Shown here piece after piece: positions 7,461-13,589 of a stretch of DNA of 13,589 nt. The DNA comes from Syntrophobacterales bacterium (GTDB lineage: Bacteria > Desulfobacterota > Syntrophobacteria > BM002). The number at the start of each line of letters is the position of its first letter. Position 1 is the first letter of the stretch. The notes beneath the pieces are model-generated. The model searched no databases and had not been told where the DNA came from. It was given only the letters and a program-made list of their open reading frames with translations. The stretch lies in assembly GCA_030613915.1 (NCBI GenBank), contig JAUWKY010000013.1, positions 1 through 13,589 of the forward strand. The letters run 5' to 3'. The position numbers and the translations under genes were made by a program.

Positions 7461-7464
7461 GAGT

Positions 7465-7531
7465 TGTCAGCTATCAGCCGTCAGCCCTCAGCAACTGAAG
7501 ACTCAAAGCTGATTGCTGAACGCTGAATGCT
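7465..7531 (+). repeat. Heptad inverted-repeat element B (compact form)
   Basis: Four phased heptads at 7465–7492 each end in TCAGC, with variable dinucleotides TG, TA, CG and CC. After a 15-base loop (7493–7507), the mirror array 7508–7531 reads GCTGA, GCTGA, GCTGA, GCT, with TT, AC and AT between them. The cores pair as 5+5+5+3 base pairs: 7488–7492 with 7508–7512, 7481–7485 with 7515–7519, 7474–7478 with 7522–7526, and 7469–7471 with 7529–7531. All three dinucleotide steps between them are unpaired 2×2 internal loops. It begins four bases after the rplR stop and ends five bases before the rpsE Shine-Dalgarno. Confidence 0.8.
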
Positions 7532-7549
7532 AAAAAAGGAGATAAGCCC

Positions 7550-8050
7550 TTGTATGAAATGGACGCAACGGAGCTGCAGTTAATTGATAAGGTGGTACAC
7601 ATTAGCCGTGTGGCCAAGGTGGTGAAAGGCGGGCGGCGCTTCAGCTTCAGTGCCATCGTTGTAGTGGGTGACGGACAGGGCAAAGTGGGTGCTGCTTTGG
7701 GAAAGGCGAACGAGGTACCAGAGGCAATCCGCAAGGGAGTGGAAATGGCCAAGAAGAACATGTTTGAGATACCTCTTATCAACAACACCATTCCCTATGA
7801 GATTCTGGGTAAATTTGGTGCAGCAAGTGTGCTCCTCAAACCTGCCTCTGAGGGAACAGGGGTAATTGCCGGAGGTGCTGTTCGCGCCATCATGGAGGCA
7901 GCCGGTGTCCACAACATCCTCACCAAATGTCTGGGTTCGAACAACCCTCACAATGTGGTGAAAGCGACCATAGGTGGATTGCGTACGCTACGCAAGCCAG
8001 AGGAGATTGCCAGGAGACGCGGCAAGACCCTCGATGAGATCAAGGATTAA
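7550..8050 (+). CDS. rpsE: 30S ribosomal protein S5, TTG start
   Basis: The 166-residue protein is normal-length S5, which shapes the decoding site and the mRNA entry channel. The N-terminal double-stranded-RNA-binding-like domain is at about residues 10–75 with [22 protein letters not shown]. The C-terminal domain follows, with [20 protein letters not shown] and the [13 protein letters not shown] ending. The TTG at 7550 is eight bases after AGGAG (7537–7541). The in-frame ATG at 7559 would be 17 bases away, so TTG is preferred. The 89-base gap before it is occupied by heptad element B. Confidence 0.97.
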   Translation: MYEMDATELQLIDKVVHISRVAKVVKGGRRFSFSAIVVVGDGQGKVGAALGKANEVPEAIRKGVEMAKKNMFEIPLINNTIPYEILGKFGAASVLLKPASEGTGVIAGGAVRAIMEAAGVHNILTKCLGSNNPHNVVKATIGGLRTLRKPEEIARRRGKTLDEIKD

Positions 8051-8090
8051 TCTTGTTAGTCGGAAGGCGGAACCAGTAAGAGGTTACAGT

Positions 8091-8273
8091 ATGTCCAAGG
8101 AGATCAAGGTAAGACTTATTCGCAGTATGGTAGGAAGACCAGAAAAACATCGGAAGATTCTGAGAAGCCTTGGCCTCACTCGGATGCACAAGACGGTTAC
8201 GCTCTATGATACCCCTCAAATTATGGGGGCAATTCGTAAGGTGAAACACTTGGTGAAAGTATCTCAGGTGTAA
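8091..8273 (+). CDS. rpmD: 50S ribosomal protein L30
   Basis: The 60-residue product is normal-length L30, which binds 23S rRNA near the 5S region. The conserved core is IRSMVGRPEKHRKILRSLGL followed by a turn and HKTVTLYDTPQIMGAIRKVKHLV. The ATG at 8091 follows AAGAGG (8078–8083) by seven bases. An open frame reaches upstream to 7974, but that part overlaps the rpsE coding sequence and resembles no L30, so the short form is chosen. L30 is absent from some bacterial lineages, and its presence here is the usual state in the spc order between rpsE and rplO. Confidence 0.97.
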   Translation: MSKEIKVRLIRSMVGRPEKHRKILRSLGLTRMHKTVTLYDTPQIMGAIRKVKHLVKVSQV

Positions 8274-8279
8274 AGGATC

Positions 8280-8302
8280 GCTCAAGGTTCCACCTATTGA
8301 GC
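8280..8302 (+). promoter_or_regulatory. Hairpin in the rpmD–rplO gap
   Basis: GCTCAA (8280–8285) pairs exactly with TTGAGC (8297–8302), and inside it GGT (8286–8288) pairs with ACC (8292–8294). The result is a nine-pair stem with a two-base bulge and a three-base loop. It starts six bases after the rpmD stop. No T-run follows, so a terminator is unlikely. The rplO start at 8317 has only a weak GTGGG Shine-Dalgarno at 8306–8310, so the hairpin may affect its accessibility. Confidence 0.45.
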
Positions 8303-8316
8303 ATAGTGGGTTAGCG

Positions 8317-8796
8317 ATGAGACTTGATGAGTTGAAACCTCCTAAGGGAGCGAAGAAAAAAGGCAAGCGATTTGGACGTGGGCCGGGATCAGGACGTGGC
8401 AAAACAGCTGGCCGGGGCACCAAGGGCCAGGGGTCACGCTCGGGAGGAGGCACGCCACCAGGATTCGAGGGTGGTCAGATGCCTTTGCAGCGCCGGCTTC
8501 CCAAAAGGGGCTTTCATAACCCCTTCAGGAAGGCCTACGCGGAGGTCAATGTCAGGGATCTGGAGCATTTTGATGCTGACAGCGTAGTGGATGAAGAGAT
8601 TCTCCGCCAGAGGGGGCTGGTCAAAGGGCAATGGGCTGGCGTCAAATTGCTGGGTATGGGCGATATTAGCAAACCGCTTACGGTGAAAGTAGACCGATGC
8701 AGTGCTGCGGCCCGCAATAAAATTGAGGTAGCCGGAGGCAAGGTGGAGACAGCTTCGGCTGATTTGAAAGCACTTACTCCGGATGAAGGGAGCTAA
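8317..8796 (+). CDS. rplO: 50S ribosomal protein L15
   Basis: The 159-residue protein is a full-length L15, a late 50S assembly protein that threads a long basic, glycine-rich arm through 23S rRNA. It begins MRLDELKPPKGAKKKGKRFGRG. The arm continues with GSGRGKTAGRGTKGQGSRSGGG (residues 24–45) and then FEGGQMPLQRRLPKRGFHN (residues 50–68). The globular C-terminal domain has the KLLGMGDISKPLTVKV strand and ends AGGKVE plus a short tail. The Shine-Dalgarno sequence is weak. The stop is six bases before the secY start, the standard rplO–secY coupling. Confidence 0.98.
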   Translation: MRLDELKPPKGAKKKGKRFGRGPGSGRGKTAGRGTKGQGSRSGGGTPPGFEGGQMPLQRRLPKRGFHNPFRKAYAEVNVRDLEHFDADSVVDEEILRQRGLVKGQWAGVKLLGMGDISKPLTVKVDRCSAAARNKIEVAGGKVETASADLKALTPDEGS

Positions 8797-8802
8797 GCTC
8801 AA

Positions 8803-10110
8803 TTGATTGGTGGATTCCAGACAATAGGGAAGATTCCTGAACTCAAACGCCGCATCCTGATGACTTTTGCGCTTCTGGCGGTGTATCGGATAGGCGTGCA
8901 CGTGCCAACGCCAGGAATCAACGCTGAGGCCCTGCAGGCGTTTTTCAACGCAGCACAGGGTACTCTCCTGGGGCTCTTCGACATGTTTTCCGGCGGTGCT
9001 CTCAGCAATCTTTCTGTCTTTGCTCTGGGAATTATGCCTTACATCAGTGCCTCCATTATTCTCCAGTTATTGACCGTGGTCATTCCCTATCTGGACCGGC
9101 TCAACAAAGAGGGCGAGGCGGGCCGGAAGAAAATCACCCAATATACTCGCTATGGCACGGTGGTTCTCAGTCTCATCCAAGGCTTTGGCATTGCCGTCGG
9201 CCTGGAAGGCATGAGCGGACCTGGGGGCGAGATGGTGGTCCTGAGTCCAGGGTGGGGCTTTCGATTGATGACGGTTATCACCCTTACCGCGGGCACAGCT
9301 TTCATCATGTGGCTGGGAGAGCAAATCACCGAGCGGGGGATTGGCAACGGCATTTCGCTCATCATTTTTGCCGGCATCGTTGCTCGCATGCCGGCTGCCA
9401 TTATCAATACTCTGCGGATGTGGAAAGCCGACACAATCTCCACCTTTATGATACTCATTATAGCGGTGATGATGGTTGTCGTGGTGGCGGTAATCATTTA
9501 TGTGGAAAGAGGTCAGCGTAAGATCCCTGTGCAGTATGCTAAGCGTGTTGTTGGCCGCAAGATGTACGGAGGGCAGTCCACTCACCTGCCGCTCAAGGTA
9601 AACACAGCAGGAGTGATCCCGCCGATTTTTGCTTCCTCCATTATCATGTTTCCCGCCACCATTGCCAACTTCATCCAAATTCCCTGGATGAAAACGATTG
9701 CCGATGCAGTGGCGCCAGGAAAGCTGGTTTACAGTCTGGTGTATGTGGGCTTTATTATTTTCTTTTGCTATTTCTACACCGCAGTGGTTTTCAATCCGGT
9801 AGACGCTGCTGAAAACATGAAAAAGTACGGAGGCTTCATCCCTGGCATTCGTCCGGGTAAGCGTACCGCTGACTACATTGACCGGGTGCTGTCACGAATA
9901 ACATTTGGTGGTGCTATCTACGTCTCAGCGGTGTGCGTGCTTCCCACTATACTCATTCAGAAGTTCAGGGTTCCGTTCTATTTTGGTGGTACTGCCTTGC
10001 TGATTGTGGTGGGTGTGGCTATCGATACGGTGGCACAGATAGAATCCCATATGTTGACTCGCCACTATGAGGGTTTCATTAAGAAATCAAGAATGAAGGG
10101 TAGGCGTTAG
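8803..10110 (+). CDS. secY: Protein translocase channel subunit SecY, TTG start
   Basis: The 435-residue protein is full-length SecY, the ten-helix inner-membrane pore that exports unfolded proteins with SecE, SecG and SecA and inserts membrane proteins with the ribosome. Hydrophobic segments occur throughout, for example around residues 19–35, 70–96, 115–135, 155–172, 184–200, 213–235, 270–290, 308–330, 366–386 and 392–412. Family markers include [13 protein letters not shown] (28–40), [16 protein letters not shown] (178–193) and [13 protein letters not shown] (343–355), the cytosolic loop with a conserved Arg at 350. The cytosolic tail ends in basic residues. The TTG at 8803 lies 10 bases after GGGAG. 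This is the only non-ribosomal gene in the window with a non-ATG start. Confidence 0.97.
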   Translation: MIGGFQTIGKIPELKRRILMTFALLAVYRIGVHVPTPGINAEALQAFFNAAQGTLLGLFDMFSGGALSNLSVFALGIMPYISASIILQLLTVVIPYLDRLNKEGEAGRKKITQYTRYGTVVLSLIQGFGIAVGLEGMSGPGGEMVVLSPGWGFRLMTVITLTAGTAFIMWLGEQITERGIGNGISLIIFAGIVARMPAAIINTLRMWKADTISTFMILIIAVMMVVVVAVIIYVERGQRKIPVQYAKRVVGRKMYGGQSTHLPLKVNTAGVIPPIFASSIIMFPATIANFIQIPWMKTIADAVAPGKLVYSLVYVGFIIFFCYFYTAVVFNPVDAAENMKKYGGFIPGIRPGKRTADYIDRVLSRITFGGAIYVSAVCVLPTILIQKFRVPFYFGGTALLIVVGVAIDTVAQIESHMLTRHYEGFIKKSRMKGRR

Positions 10111-10130
10111 CCTCGTTCGCGAGGCGAACG
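10111..10130 (+). promoter_or_regulatory. Two mutually exclusive hairpins after secY
   Basis: Directly after the secY stop, CCTCG (10111–10115) can pair with CGAGG (10120–10124) around a TTCG loop. Alternatively, CGTTCGC (10114–10120) can pair with GCGAACG (10124–10130) around GAG. Both stems are perfect and share bases, so only one can form. No T-run follows, but a G/T-rich tract at 10131–10160 does. Attenuation before adk is one reading and a dispersed palindrome is another. Confidence 0.5.
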
Positions 10131-10137
10131 TTGCAGT

Positions 10138-10157
10138 GGTTGGTTGTGTTGGTTTGG
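10138..10157 (+). other. Four GG runs: possible two-tetrad G-quadruplex upstream of adk
   Basis: GG pairs occur at 10138–10139, 10142–10143, 10151–10152 and 10156–10157, with loops TT, TTGTGTT and TTT. The pattern resembles known two-tetrad G-quadruplex formers of the GGTTGG class. The tract lies between the secY hairpins and the adk start, 44 bases before the ATG. Two-tetrad forms are weak, so this is a candidate only. Confidence 0.25.
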
Positions 10158-10200
10158 TTCCTGTTACAGATCTTCTTAGCTACGGGAGATGGAGGGTTTT

Positions 10201-10842
10201 ATGAACGTTATTTTGCTTGGGCCACCGGGAGCAGGAAAAGGAACTCAAGCTAAAATGCTCGTTGAAGAGTACCAGATTCCTCAGATTTCCACGGGAGACA
10301 TTCTGCGAGCTGCCGTCAAGGAGGGAAGCCCCTTGGGGAAAGAGGCCAAAGCCTGCATGGACAAAGGTGACCTGGTCCCCGATTCGGTGGTAATTGGTAT
10401 CGTCGAAGAGCGGATTCAACAGCCTGACTGCGCCAAAGGTTACATGTTGGATGGTTTTCCCCGGACTGTTCCACAGGCAGAGGCCCTGGATGGGATGCTG
10501 AAGAATCTTAGCTCGCAGATCGACCACGTTGTAAGCATTGAAGTGGCCAATGAGGAGCTGGTCGGGCGTCTTACAGGACGGCGCACCTGTCGCGACTGCG
10601 GTGTCGGTTTCCATGTTATGTTCGATCCGCCGGAACAAGAAGGGGTTTGCGACAAGTGCGGCGGCGAACTTTATCAACGGGATGATGATAACGTGGAGAC
10701 CGTGAGTTCACGGTTGGAGGTCTATGAGTCACAGACCCTGCCGCTCATCGACTATTATGCGGCTCAAGAGAAGATAAGGCCCATCGACGGCGTGGGGGAT
10801 ATCAAAGAAATCTTCGGGCGGGTCACTCAGGTACTTTCCTGA
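10201..10842 (+). CDS. adk: Adenylate kinase, long form with zinc-binding LID
   Basis: Adenylate kinase converts ATP + AMP to two ADP and balances adenylate pools in the cytosol. The P-loop GPPGAGKGTQ is at residues 7–16, the AMP-binding part has QISTGDILRAAV (28–39), and GFPRT is at 85–89. The LID at about 122–161 has four cysteines, C130/C133 and C150/C153, which is the structural zinc site of many bacterial kinases. The start is taken at 10201, giving 213 residues, because GGAGG (10191–10195) is five bases before it. An in-frame ATG at 10189 has no spacing from its own GGGAG. Its place after secY is common outside E. coli, but no map or infA follows. Confidence 0.97.
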   Translation: MNVILLGPPGAGKGTQAKMLVEEYQIPQISTGDILRAAVKEGSPLGKEAKACMDKGDLVPDSVVIGIVEERIQQPDCAKGYMLDGFPRTVPQAEALDGMLKNLSSQIDHVVSIEVANEELVGRLTGRRTCRDCGVGFHVMFDPPEQEGVCDKCGGELYQRDDDNVETVSSRLEVYESQTLPLIDYYAAQEKIRPIDGVGDIKEIFGRVTQVLS

Positions 10843-10880
10843 GGGAGGAATAGAAGCTTTAAGTAGATGGAGAGGGGTTT

Positions 10881-10994
10881 ATGAAAGTGCGGGCTTCGGT
10901 TAAACGTATGTGTCGAAAGTGTAAAATTATTAAGCGTCACGGCGTCGTACGTGTTATTTGTGAAAATCCGAGGCACAAACAGCGTCAGGGATAA
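10881..10994 (+). CDS. rpmJ: 50S ribosomal protein L36, zinc-binding form
   Basis: This 37-residue protein is the zinc-ribbon form of L36. It begins [15 protein letters not shown] and has C11, C14, C27 and H32, the classic CCCH metal site. It ends PRHKQRQG, typical of L36. L36 organises the 23S rRNA around the L11/L7-L12 side late in assembly. The Shine-Dalgarno AGAGGGG at 10871–10877 is close to the ATG. The 38-base gap after adk has no room for map or infA. The stop is 18 bases before rpsM. Confidence 0.98.
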   Translation: MKVRASVKRMCRKCKIIKRHGVVRVICENPRHKQRQG

Positions 10995-11012
10995 TAACGG
11001 AGGGTATAACCA

Positions 11013-11387
11013 TTGGCACGGATTGCAGGCATTGATTTGCCGAAAAACAAGCGAATCGAGATAGCTCTTACTTACATTTTCGGAATCGGCCGCACCACAT
11101 CGCAAAAGATTCTGGACAAGGCCAATGTGGACCGCGACACCAAGTCAGATCTTCTTACCGAGGAGGAGATCAACGCCATCCGCCAAGTCATTGATAGTGA
11201 TCACAAGGTGGAAGGTGACTTGAGGACTGAGGTCTCCATGAACATCAAGCGGCTTATGGATCTGGGTTGCTATCGAGGGCTTCGTCACCGACGAGGGCTG
11301 CCGGTTCGTGGACAGCGAACTCATACCAATGCCCGCACTCGTAAGGGACCTCGGCGATCCATGATAGGTCGACGTAAAAAGCAATAA
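11013..11387 (+). CDS. rpsM: 30S ribosomal protein S13, TTG start
   Basis: The 124-residue protein is full-length S13, which contacts the 50S subunit in bridge B1 and touches P-site tRNA through its C-terminal tail. It begins [26 protein letters not shown], the invariant S13 opening with the helix-hairpin-helix-like turn. Later it has [27 protein letters not shown] (residues 86–112). The TTG follows GGAGG (10999–11003) by nine bases. It begins the alpha operon of E. coli. The S4-binding pseudoknot of E. coli lies at this start, and I could not derive an equivalent by eye here. Confidence 0.98.
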   Translation: MARIAGIDLPKNKRIEIALTYIFGIGRTTSQKILDKANVDRDTKSDLLTEEEINAIRQVIDSDHKVEGDLRTEVSMNIKRLMDLGCYRGLRHRRGLPVRGQRTHTNARTRKGPRRSMIGRRKKQ

Positions 11388-11402
11388 AAGGCAGGTGGAA
11401 AA

Positions 11403-11798
11403 ATGGCCAAAGCAAAGGGCAAAGTTTCCCGGAAAAAGAAGGAACGCAAGAACATACAAAACGGTATTGCTCATATCCAATCAACTTTCAACAATACCCT
11501 CATTACCATCACTGACATGAATGGCAACACGATAGCCTGGTCCAGCGCTGGCAGTCAGGGTTTTAAGGGCTCCCGCAAGAGCACGCCTTTCGCAGCGCAG
11601 CTTGCTGCAGACGACGCCGCCAAGAAAGCGCAAGAACACGGGGTGCAGAACATTGAGGTTTACGTAAAAGGACCAGGGTCCGGCCGAGAAGCTGCCCTGC
11701 GTGCCCTGCAGGCAGCCGGCTTTAACGTTACACTTATCCGCGATGTTACGCCCATTCCCCATAATGGATGCCGTCCACCTAAGAGGAGACGGGTATAA
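11403..11798 (+). CDS. rpsK: 30S ribosomal protein S11
   Basis: The 131-residue protein is normal-length S11, part of the platform and the E-site side of the 30S subunit. The basic N-terminus is followed by [20 protein letters not shown] (residues 22–41). The core carries [19 protein letters not shown]. The family signature ends [18 protein letters not shown] (residues 114–131). The ATG has AGGTGG upstream. The gene starts 15 bases after rpsM and ends 15 bases before rpsD, as expected for a compact alpha operon. Confidence 0.98.
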   Translation: MAKAKGKVSRKKKERKNIQNGIAHIQSTFNNTLITITDMNGNTIAWSSAGSQGFKGSRKSTPFAAQLAADDAAKKAQEHGVQNIEVYVKGPGSGREAALRALQAAGFNVTLIRDVTPIPHNGCRPPKRRRV

Positions 11799-11813
11799 GT
11801 AAGGAGGTTTACT

Positions 11814-12440
11814 TTGGCTCGATATACCGAATCCGTATGTCGCATCTGTCGCCGCGAAAACCTTAAATTGTATTTGAAAGGCGACCGCTGTTATTCGGAC
11901 AAATGTGCCTATGAAAGACGCAGCTATCCTCCGGGCCAGCACGGCCAGGGGCGAAAGAAGTTTTCCGACTACGGCATCCAGTTACGGGAAAAGCAGAAGG
12001 TGAAGCGCATGTACGGTCTGCTGGAACGTCAGTTCCGCTTCTACTTCCACAAGGCGGAGCGGCAGAAGGGGGTTACCGGCACGAACCTTCTCGTTCTCCT
12101 GGAACGACGGTTGGACAACGTGGTCTACCGCATGGGTTTTGCGAATTCCCGGGCTCAGGCCAGGCAGCTGGTGCGCCACAACCACTTCGTCGTTAACGGC
12201 AAGCGGGTTAACATTCCATCTTATCTCATCAAAGAAAATGACACCGTTGAGGTGAAAGAGAAGAGTAGGAACATTGTCCCCATTGCAGAGGCAATGGAGG
12301 CCGTAGCCAGACGAGGAGTGCCGCAGTGGCTGGAGATGGAAAAGGACAAGTTTAAAGGGACCATTAAGGGATACCCGGCTCGCGACGAGTTGACCATGCC
12401 TATTCAGGAGCAGCTCATTGTGGAGCTTTACTCCAAATAG
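11814..12440 (+). CDS. rpsD: 30S ribosomal protein S4, zinc-binding form, TTG start
   Basis: The 208-residue protein is full-length S4, a primary 16S rRNA binder needed for decoding fidelity and, in E. coli, a repressor of the alpha operon. The N-terminus holds a zinc site, C9/C12 in VCRICRRE and C26/C31 in RCYSDKC. E. coli S4 has lost it. The S4 RNA-binding domain spans about residues 97–160 and includes [19 protein letters not shown]. The TTG start is supported by AAGGAGGT at 11801–11808, the strongest Shine-Dalgarno in the alpha part. An 87-base gap follows before rpoA. Confidence 0.98.
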   Translation: MARYTESVCRICRRENLKLYLKGDRCYSDKCAYERRSYPPGQHGQGRKKFSDYGIQLREKQKVKRMYGLLERQFRFYFHKAERQKGVTGTNLLVLLERRLDNVVYRMGFANSRAQARQLVRHNHFVVNGKRVNIPSYLIKENDTVEVKEKSRNIVPIAEAMEAVARRGVPQWLEMEKDKFKGTIKGYPARDELTMPIQEQLIVELYSK

Positions 12441-12527
12441 ACGGCCCCCCTGGCCTGATCCTCGGCATCTGTCTCCTGCTTTTCTTCTCACATTTGGCCG
12501 GTTGGGGTTCTCATAAGAGGAGTTACA
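12441..12527 (+). other. rpsD–rpoA gap with C-run hairpin and pyrimidine-rich tract
   Basis: This 87-base spacer starts with a small stem, GGCC (12443–12446) with GGCC (12452–12455), around a C-rich loop. A tract of mostly C and T follows at about 12468–12490. A further GGCC occurs before the rpoA Shine-Dalgarno AAGAGGAG at 12515–12522. I see no gene, promoter or T-run terminator. The pyrimidine-rich stretch could be an unstructured RNA segment open to Rho or ribosomal proteins, but nothing here proves that. Confidence 0.35.
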
Positions 12528-13535
12528 ATGCATAAAAATTGGCGTGAATTGATCAGCCCAAAACGTTTGGAACTGGATGCAAAGACCGCTTCTAGGTTTT
12601 TCGGAAAATTCGCCTGCGAACCTTTGGAGCGAGGCTTTGGCATTACCATTGGTAACGCCCTGAGACGCATCTTGCTGTCATCGCTACAAGGTGCTGCGAT
12701 CAGCTCGGTGAAAATAGATGGGGTTCTGCATGAATTTTCCACCATTCCCGGAGTTCGGGAAGATGTGACCGATATTATCCTGAACTTGAAAGAGGTCAGA
12801 CTCAAACTGCATGGAGAAGAGAACAAAATCATCGAGGTGGACAAAGCAGGTGAGGCCACGGTTACGGCAGGTGATTTCGTCTGTCCGCCCGAGGTGGAAA
12901 TTCTCAATCCAGAGCAGCACATTGCCTTTCTGTCAAAAGACGGCAGGCTACAGATGGAGATGCAGATCAAAAATGGGAAGGGCTACATTCCGGCTGAACG
13001 CCACGTGGAAGAGGATGCTGCCATTGGAGTCATTCCCATGGATGCTATCTTCTCCCCCATTCGCAAAGTGAACTATGTGGTGAGTCAGGCCCGTGTAGGC
13101 CAGATTACGGACTACGACAAGTTGACTATGGAGATCTGGACCGATGGCAGTGTGCTTCCAGAAGATGCTCTGGCTTTTGCTGCCAAGATTCTGAAAGAGC
13201 AAATGGTCATCTTTATTAATTTCGATGAGGAACCAGAGATCGAAGCTCCGGAAGAAGAGGTAGAGGAACCTACACTGAACGACAACCTGTTCCGTTCGGT
13301 GGACGAACTCGAATTGTCAGTACGTTCTGCCAACTGTCTCAAGAACGCGAATATCCGGTTGATTGGCGAACTCGTCCAGAAAACCGAAGCGGAGATGCTA
13401 AAAACAAAGAATTTTGGCAGAAAGTCGCTCAATGAGATCAAAGAAATTCTGGCGGAAATGGGCTTGTCACTGGGTATGAAGTTGGAAAACTTCCCCTCAA
13501 GGGAAGAAATAGAGGCAAGAAAGGAACAAGAATAG
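12528..13535 (+). CDS. rpoA: DNA-directed RNA polymerase alpha subunit
   Basis: The 335-residue protein has both alpha domains. The N-terminal domain dimerises and nucleates core polymerase assembly. It carries [22 protein letters not shown] in the first 50 residues. An acidic linker, rich in Glu and Pro, spans about residues 228–252. The C-terminal domain binds promoter UP elements and activators. Its [10 protein letters not shown] includes R266 (E. coli R265), and it continues with [27 protein letters not shown] and GLSLGM. The opening [17 protein letters not shown] resembles delta-type alphas. The ATG follows AAGAGGAG by five bases. Confidence 0.98.
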   Translation: MHKNWRELISPKRLELDAKTASRFFGKFACEPLERGFGITIGNALRRILLSSLQGAAISSVKIDGVLHEFSTIPGVREDVTDIILNLKEVRLKLHGEENKIIEVDKAGEATVTAGDFVCPPEVEILNPEQHIAFLSKDGRLQMEMQIKNGKGYIPAERHVEEDAAIGVIPMDAIFSPIRKVNYVVSQARVGQITDYDKLTMEIWTDGSVLPEDALAFAAKILKEQMVIFINFDEEPEIEAPEEEVEEPTLNDNLFRSVDELELSVRSANCLKNANIRLIGELVQKTEAEMLKTKNFGRKSLNEIKEILAEMGLSLGMKLENFPSREEIEARKEQE

Positions 13536-13589
13536 ATGCGACACGGCAAGAGTGGGAGAAAGCTTAATCGCTCTTCCAGCCATCGGTTG
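13536..13589 (+). CDS. rplQ: 50S ribosomal protein L17, N-terminal fragment (runs off the window)
   Basis: Eighteen codons are visible, starting at the ATG immediately after the rpoA stop with no spacer. The peptide MRHGKSGRKLNRSSSHRL matches the L17 N-terminus (MRHRKKGRKLGRTSAHR in other bacteria). L17 lies near the tunnel exit side of the 50S subunit. AAGGA at 13521–13525 within rpoA may serve as Shine-Dalgarno, and the contact of stop and start suggests coupling. rpoA–rplQ is the standard end of the alpha operon. Confidence 0.95.
   Translation, partial: MRHGKSGRKLNRSSSHRL

Noticed and set aside
6942..7531. The heptad arrays as a CRISPR array
   Set aside because: Units are seven bases, with no 25–40 base repeats, no spacers of regular length and no cas genes.
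7974..8090. Upstream extension of the L30 frame
   Set aside because: This part overlaps rpsE in another frame and has no L30 similarity; the ATG at 8091 has a proper Shine-Dalgarno sequence.
9067..9678. A 203-codon minus-strand open frame inside secY, and other long antisense frames such as the 182-codon one at 4569–5117
   Set aside because: They lie wholly across well-identified ribosomal or secY genes, have low-complexity composition and resemble no protein family.
10189..10200. Earlier ATG for adenylate kinase
   Set aside because: Its GGGAG touches the start codon with no spacing. The ATG at 10201 has GGAGG at good distance and gives the canonical short N-terminus before the P-loop.

Overview
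This is a housekeeping region: the S10–spc–alpha ribosomal protein supercluster of a bacterium. All 28 genes are on the + strand. It opens in the last codons of rplC (L3) and closes in the first 18 codons of rplQ (L17). Gene order and protein style suggest a Gram-negative of the Desulfobacterota (former Deltaproteobacteria) type. The hints are the RpoA N-terminus with an NWRELI-type motif, the secY–adk–rpmJ–rpsM junction, and zinc-ribbon forms of S14, S4 and L36. This placement is inference, not proof.

Layout. Positions 1–4314 match the E. coli S10 operon: rplC (end), rplD, rplW, rplB, rpsS, rplV, rpsC, rplP, rpmC, rpsQ. Positions 4446–10110 match the spc operon: rplN, rplX, rplE, rpsN, rpsH, rplF, rplR, rpsE, rpmD, rplO, secY. 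Then come adk and rpmJ, followed by the alpha operon: rpsM, rpsK, rpsD, rpoA, rplQ (start). The genes map and infA, which often lie between adk and rpmJ in other phyla, are absent from that place.

The genes supply 24 ribosomal proteins (15 of the large subunit, 9 of the small) plus part of L3. They also supply the RNA polymerase alpha subunit, the SecY translocon channel and adenylate kinase. Ribosome assembly, transcription, membrane export and adenylate balance are therefore probably co-expressed. I see no hairpin followed by a T-run and no convincing promoter, so read-through along the whole window is plausible. No gap exceeds 153 bases.

The coding content is ordinary and I found no undescribed protein system. 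The interest lies in the gaps. (1) Two elements bracket rplR, at 6942–7075 and 7465–7531. They are built from heptads of a fixed TCAGC core plus two variable bases, facing an inverted array of GCTGA heptads. (2) A 41-base near-palindrome sits at the classical S10/spc boundary. (3) Mutually exclusive hairpins and a possible two-tetrad G-quadruplex lie between secY and adk. (4) Non-ATG starts fall on six of nine small-subunit genes and on secY, but on none of the fifteen large-subunit genes.
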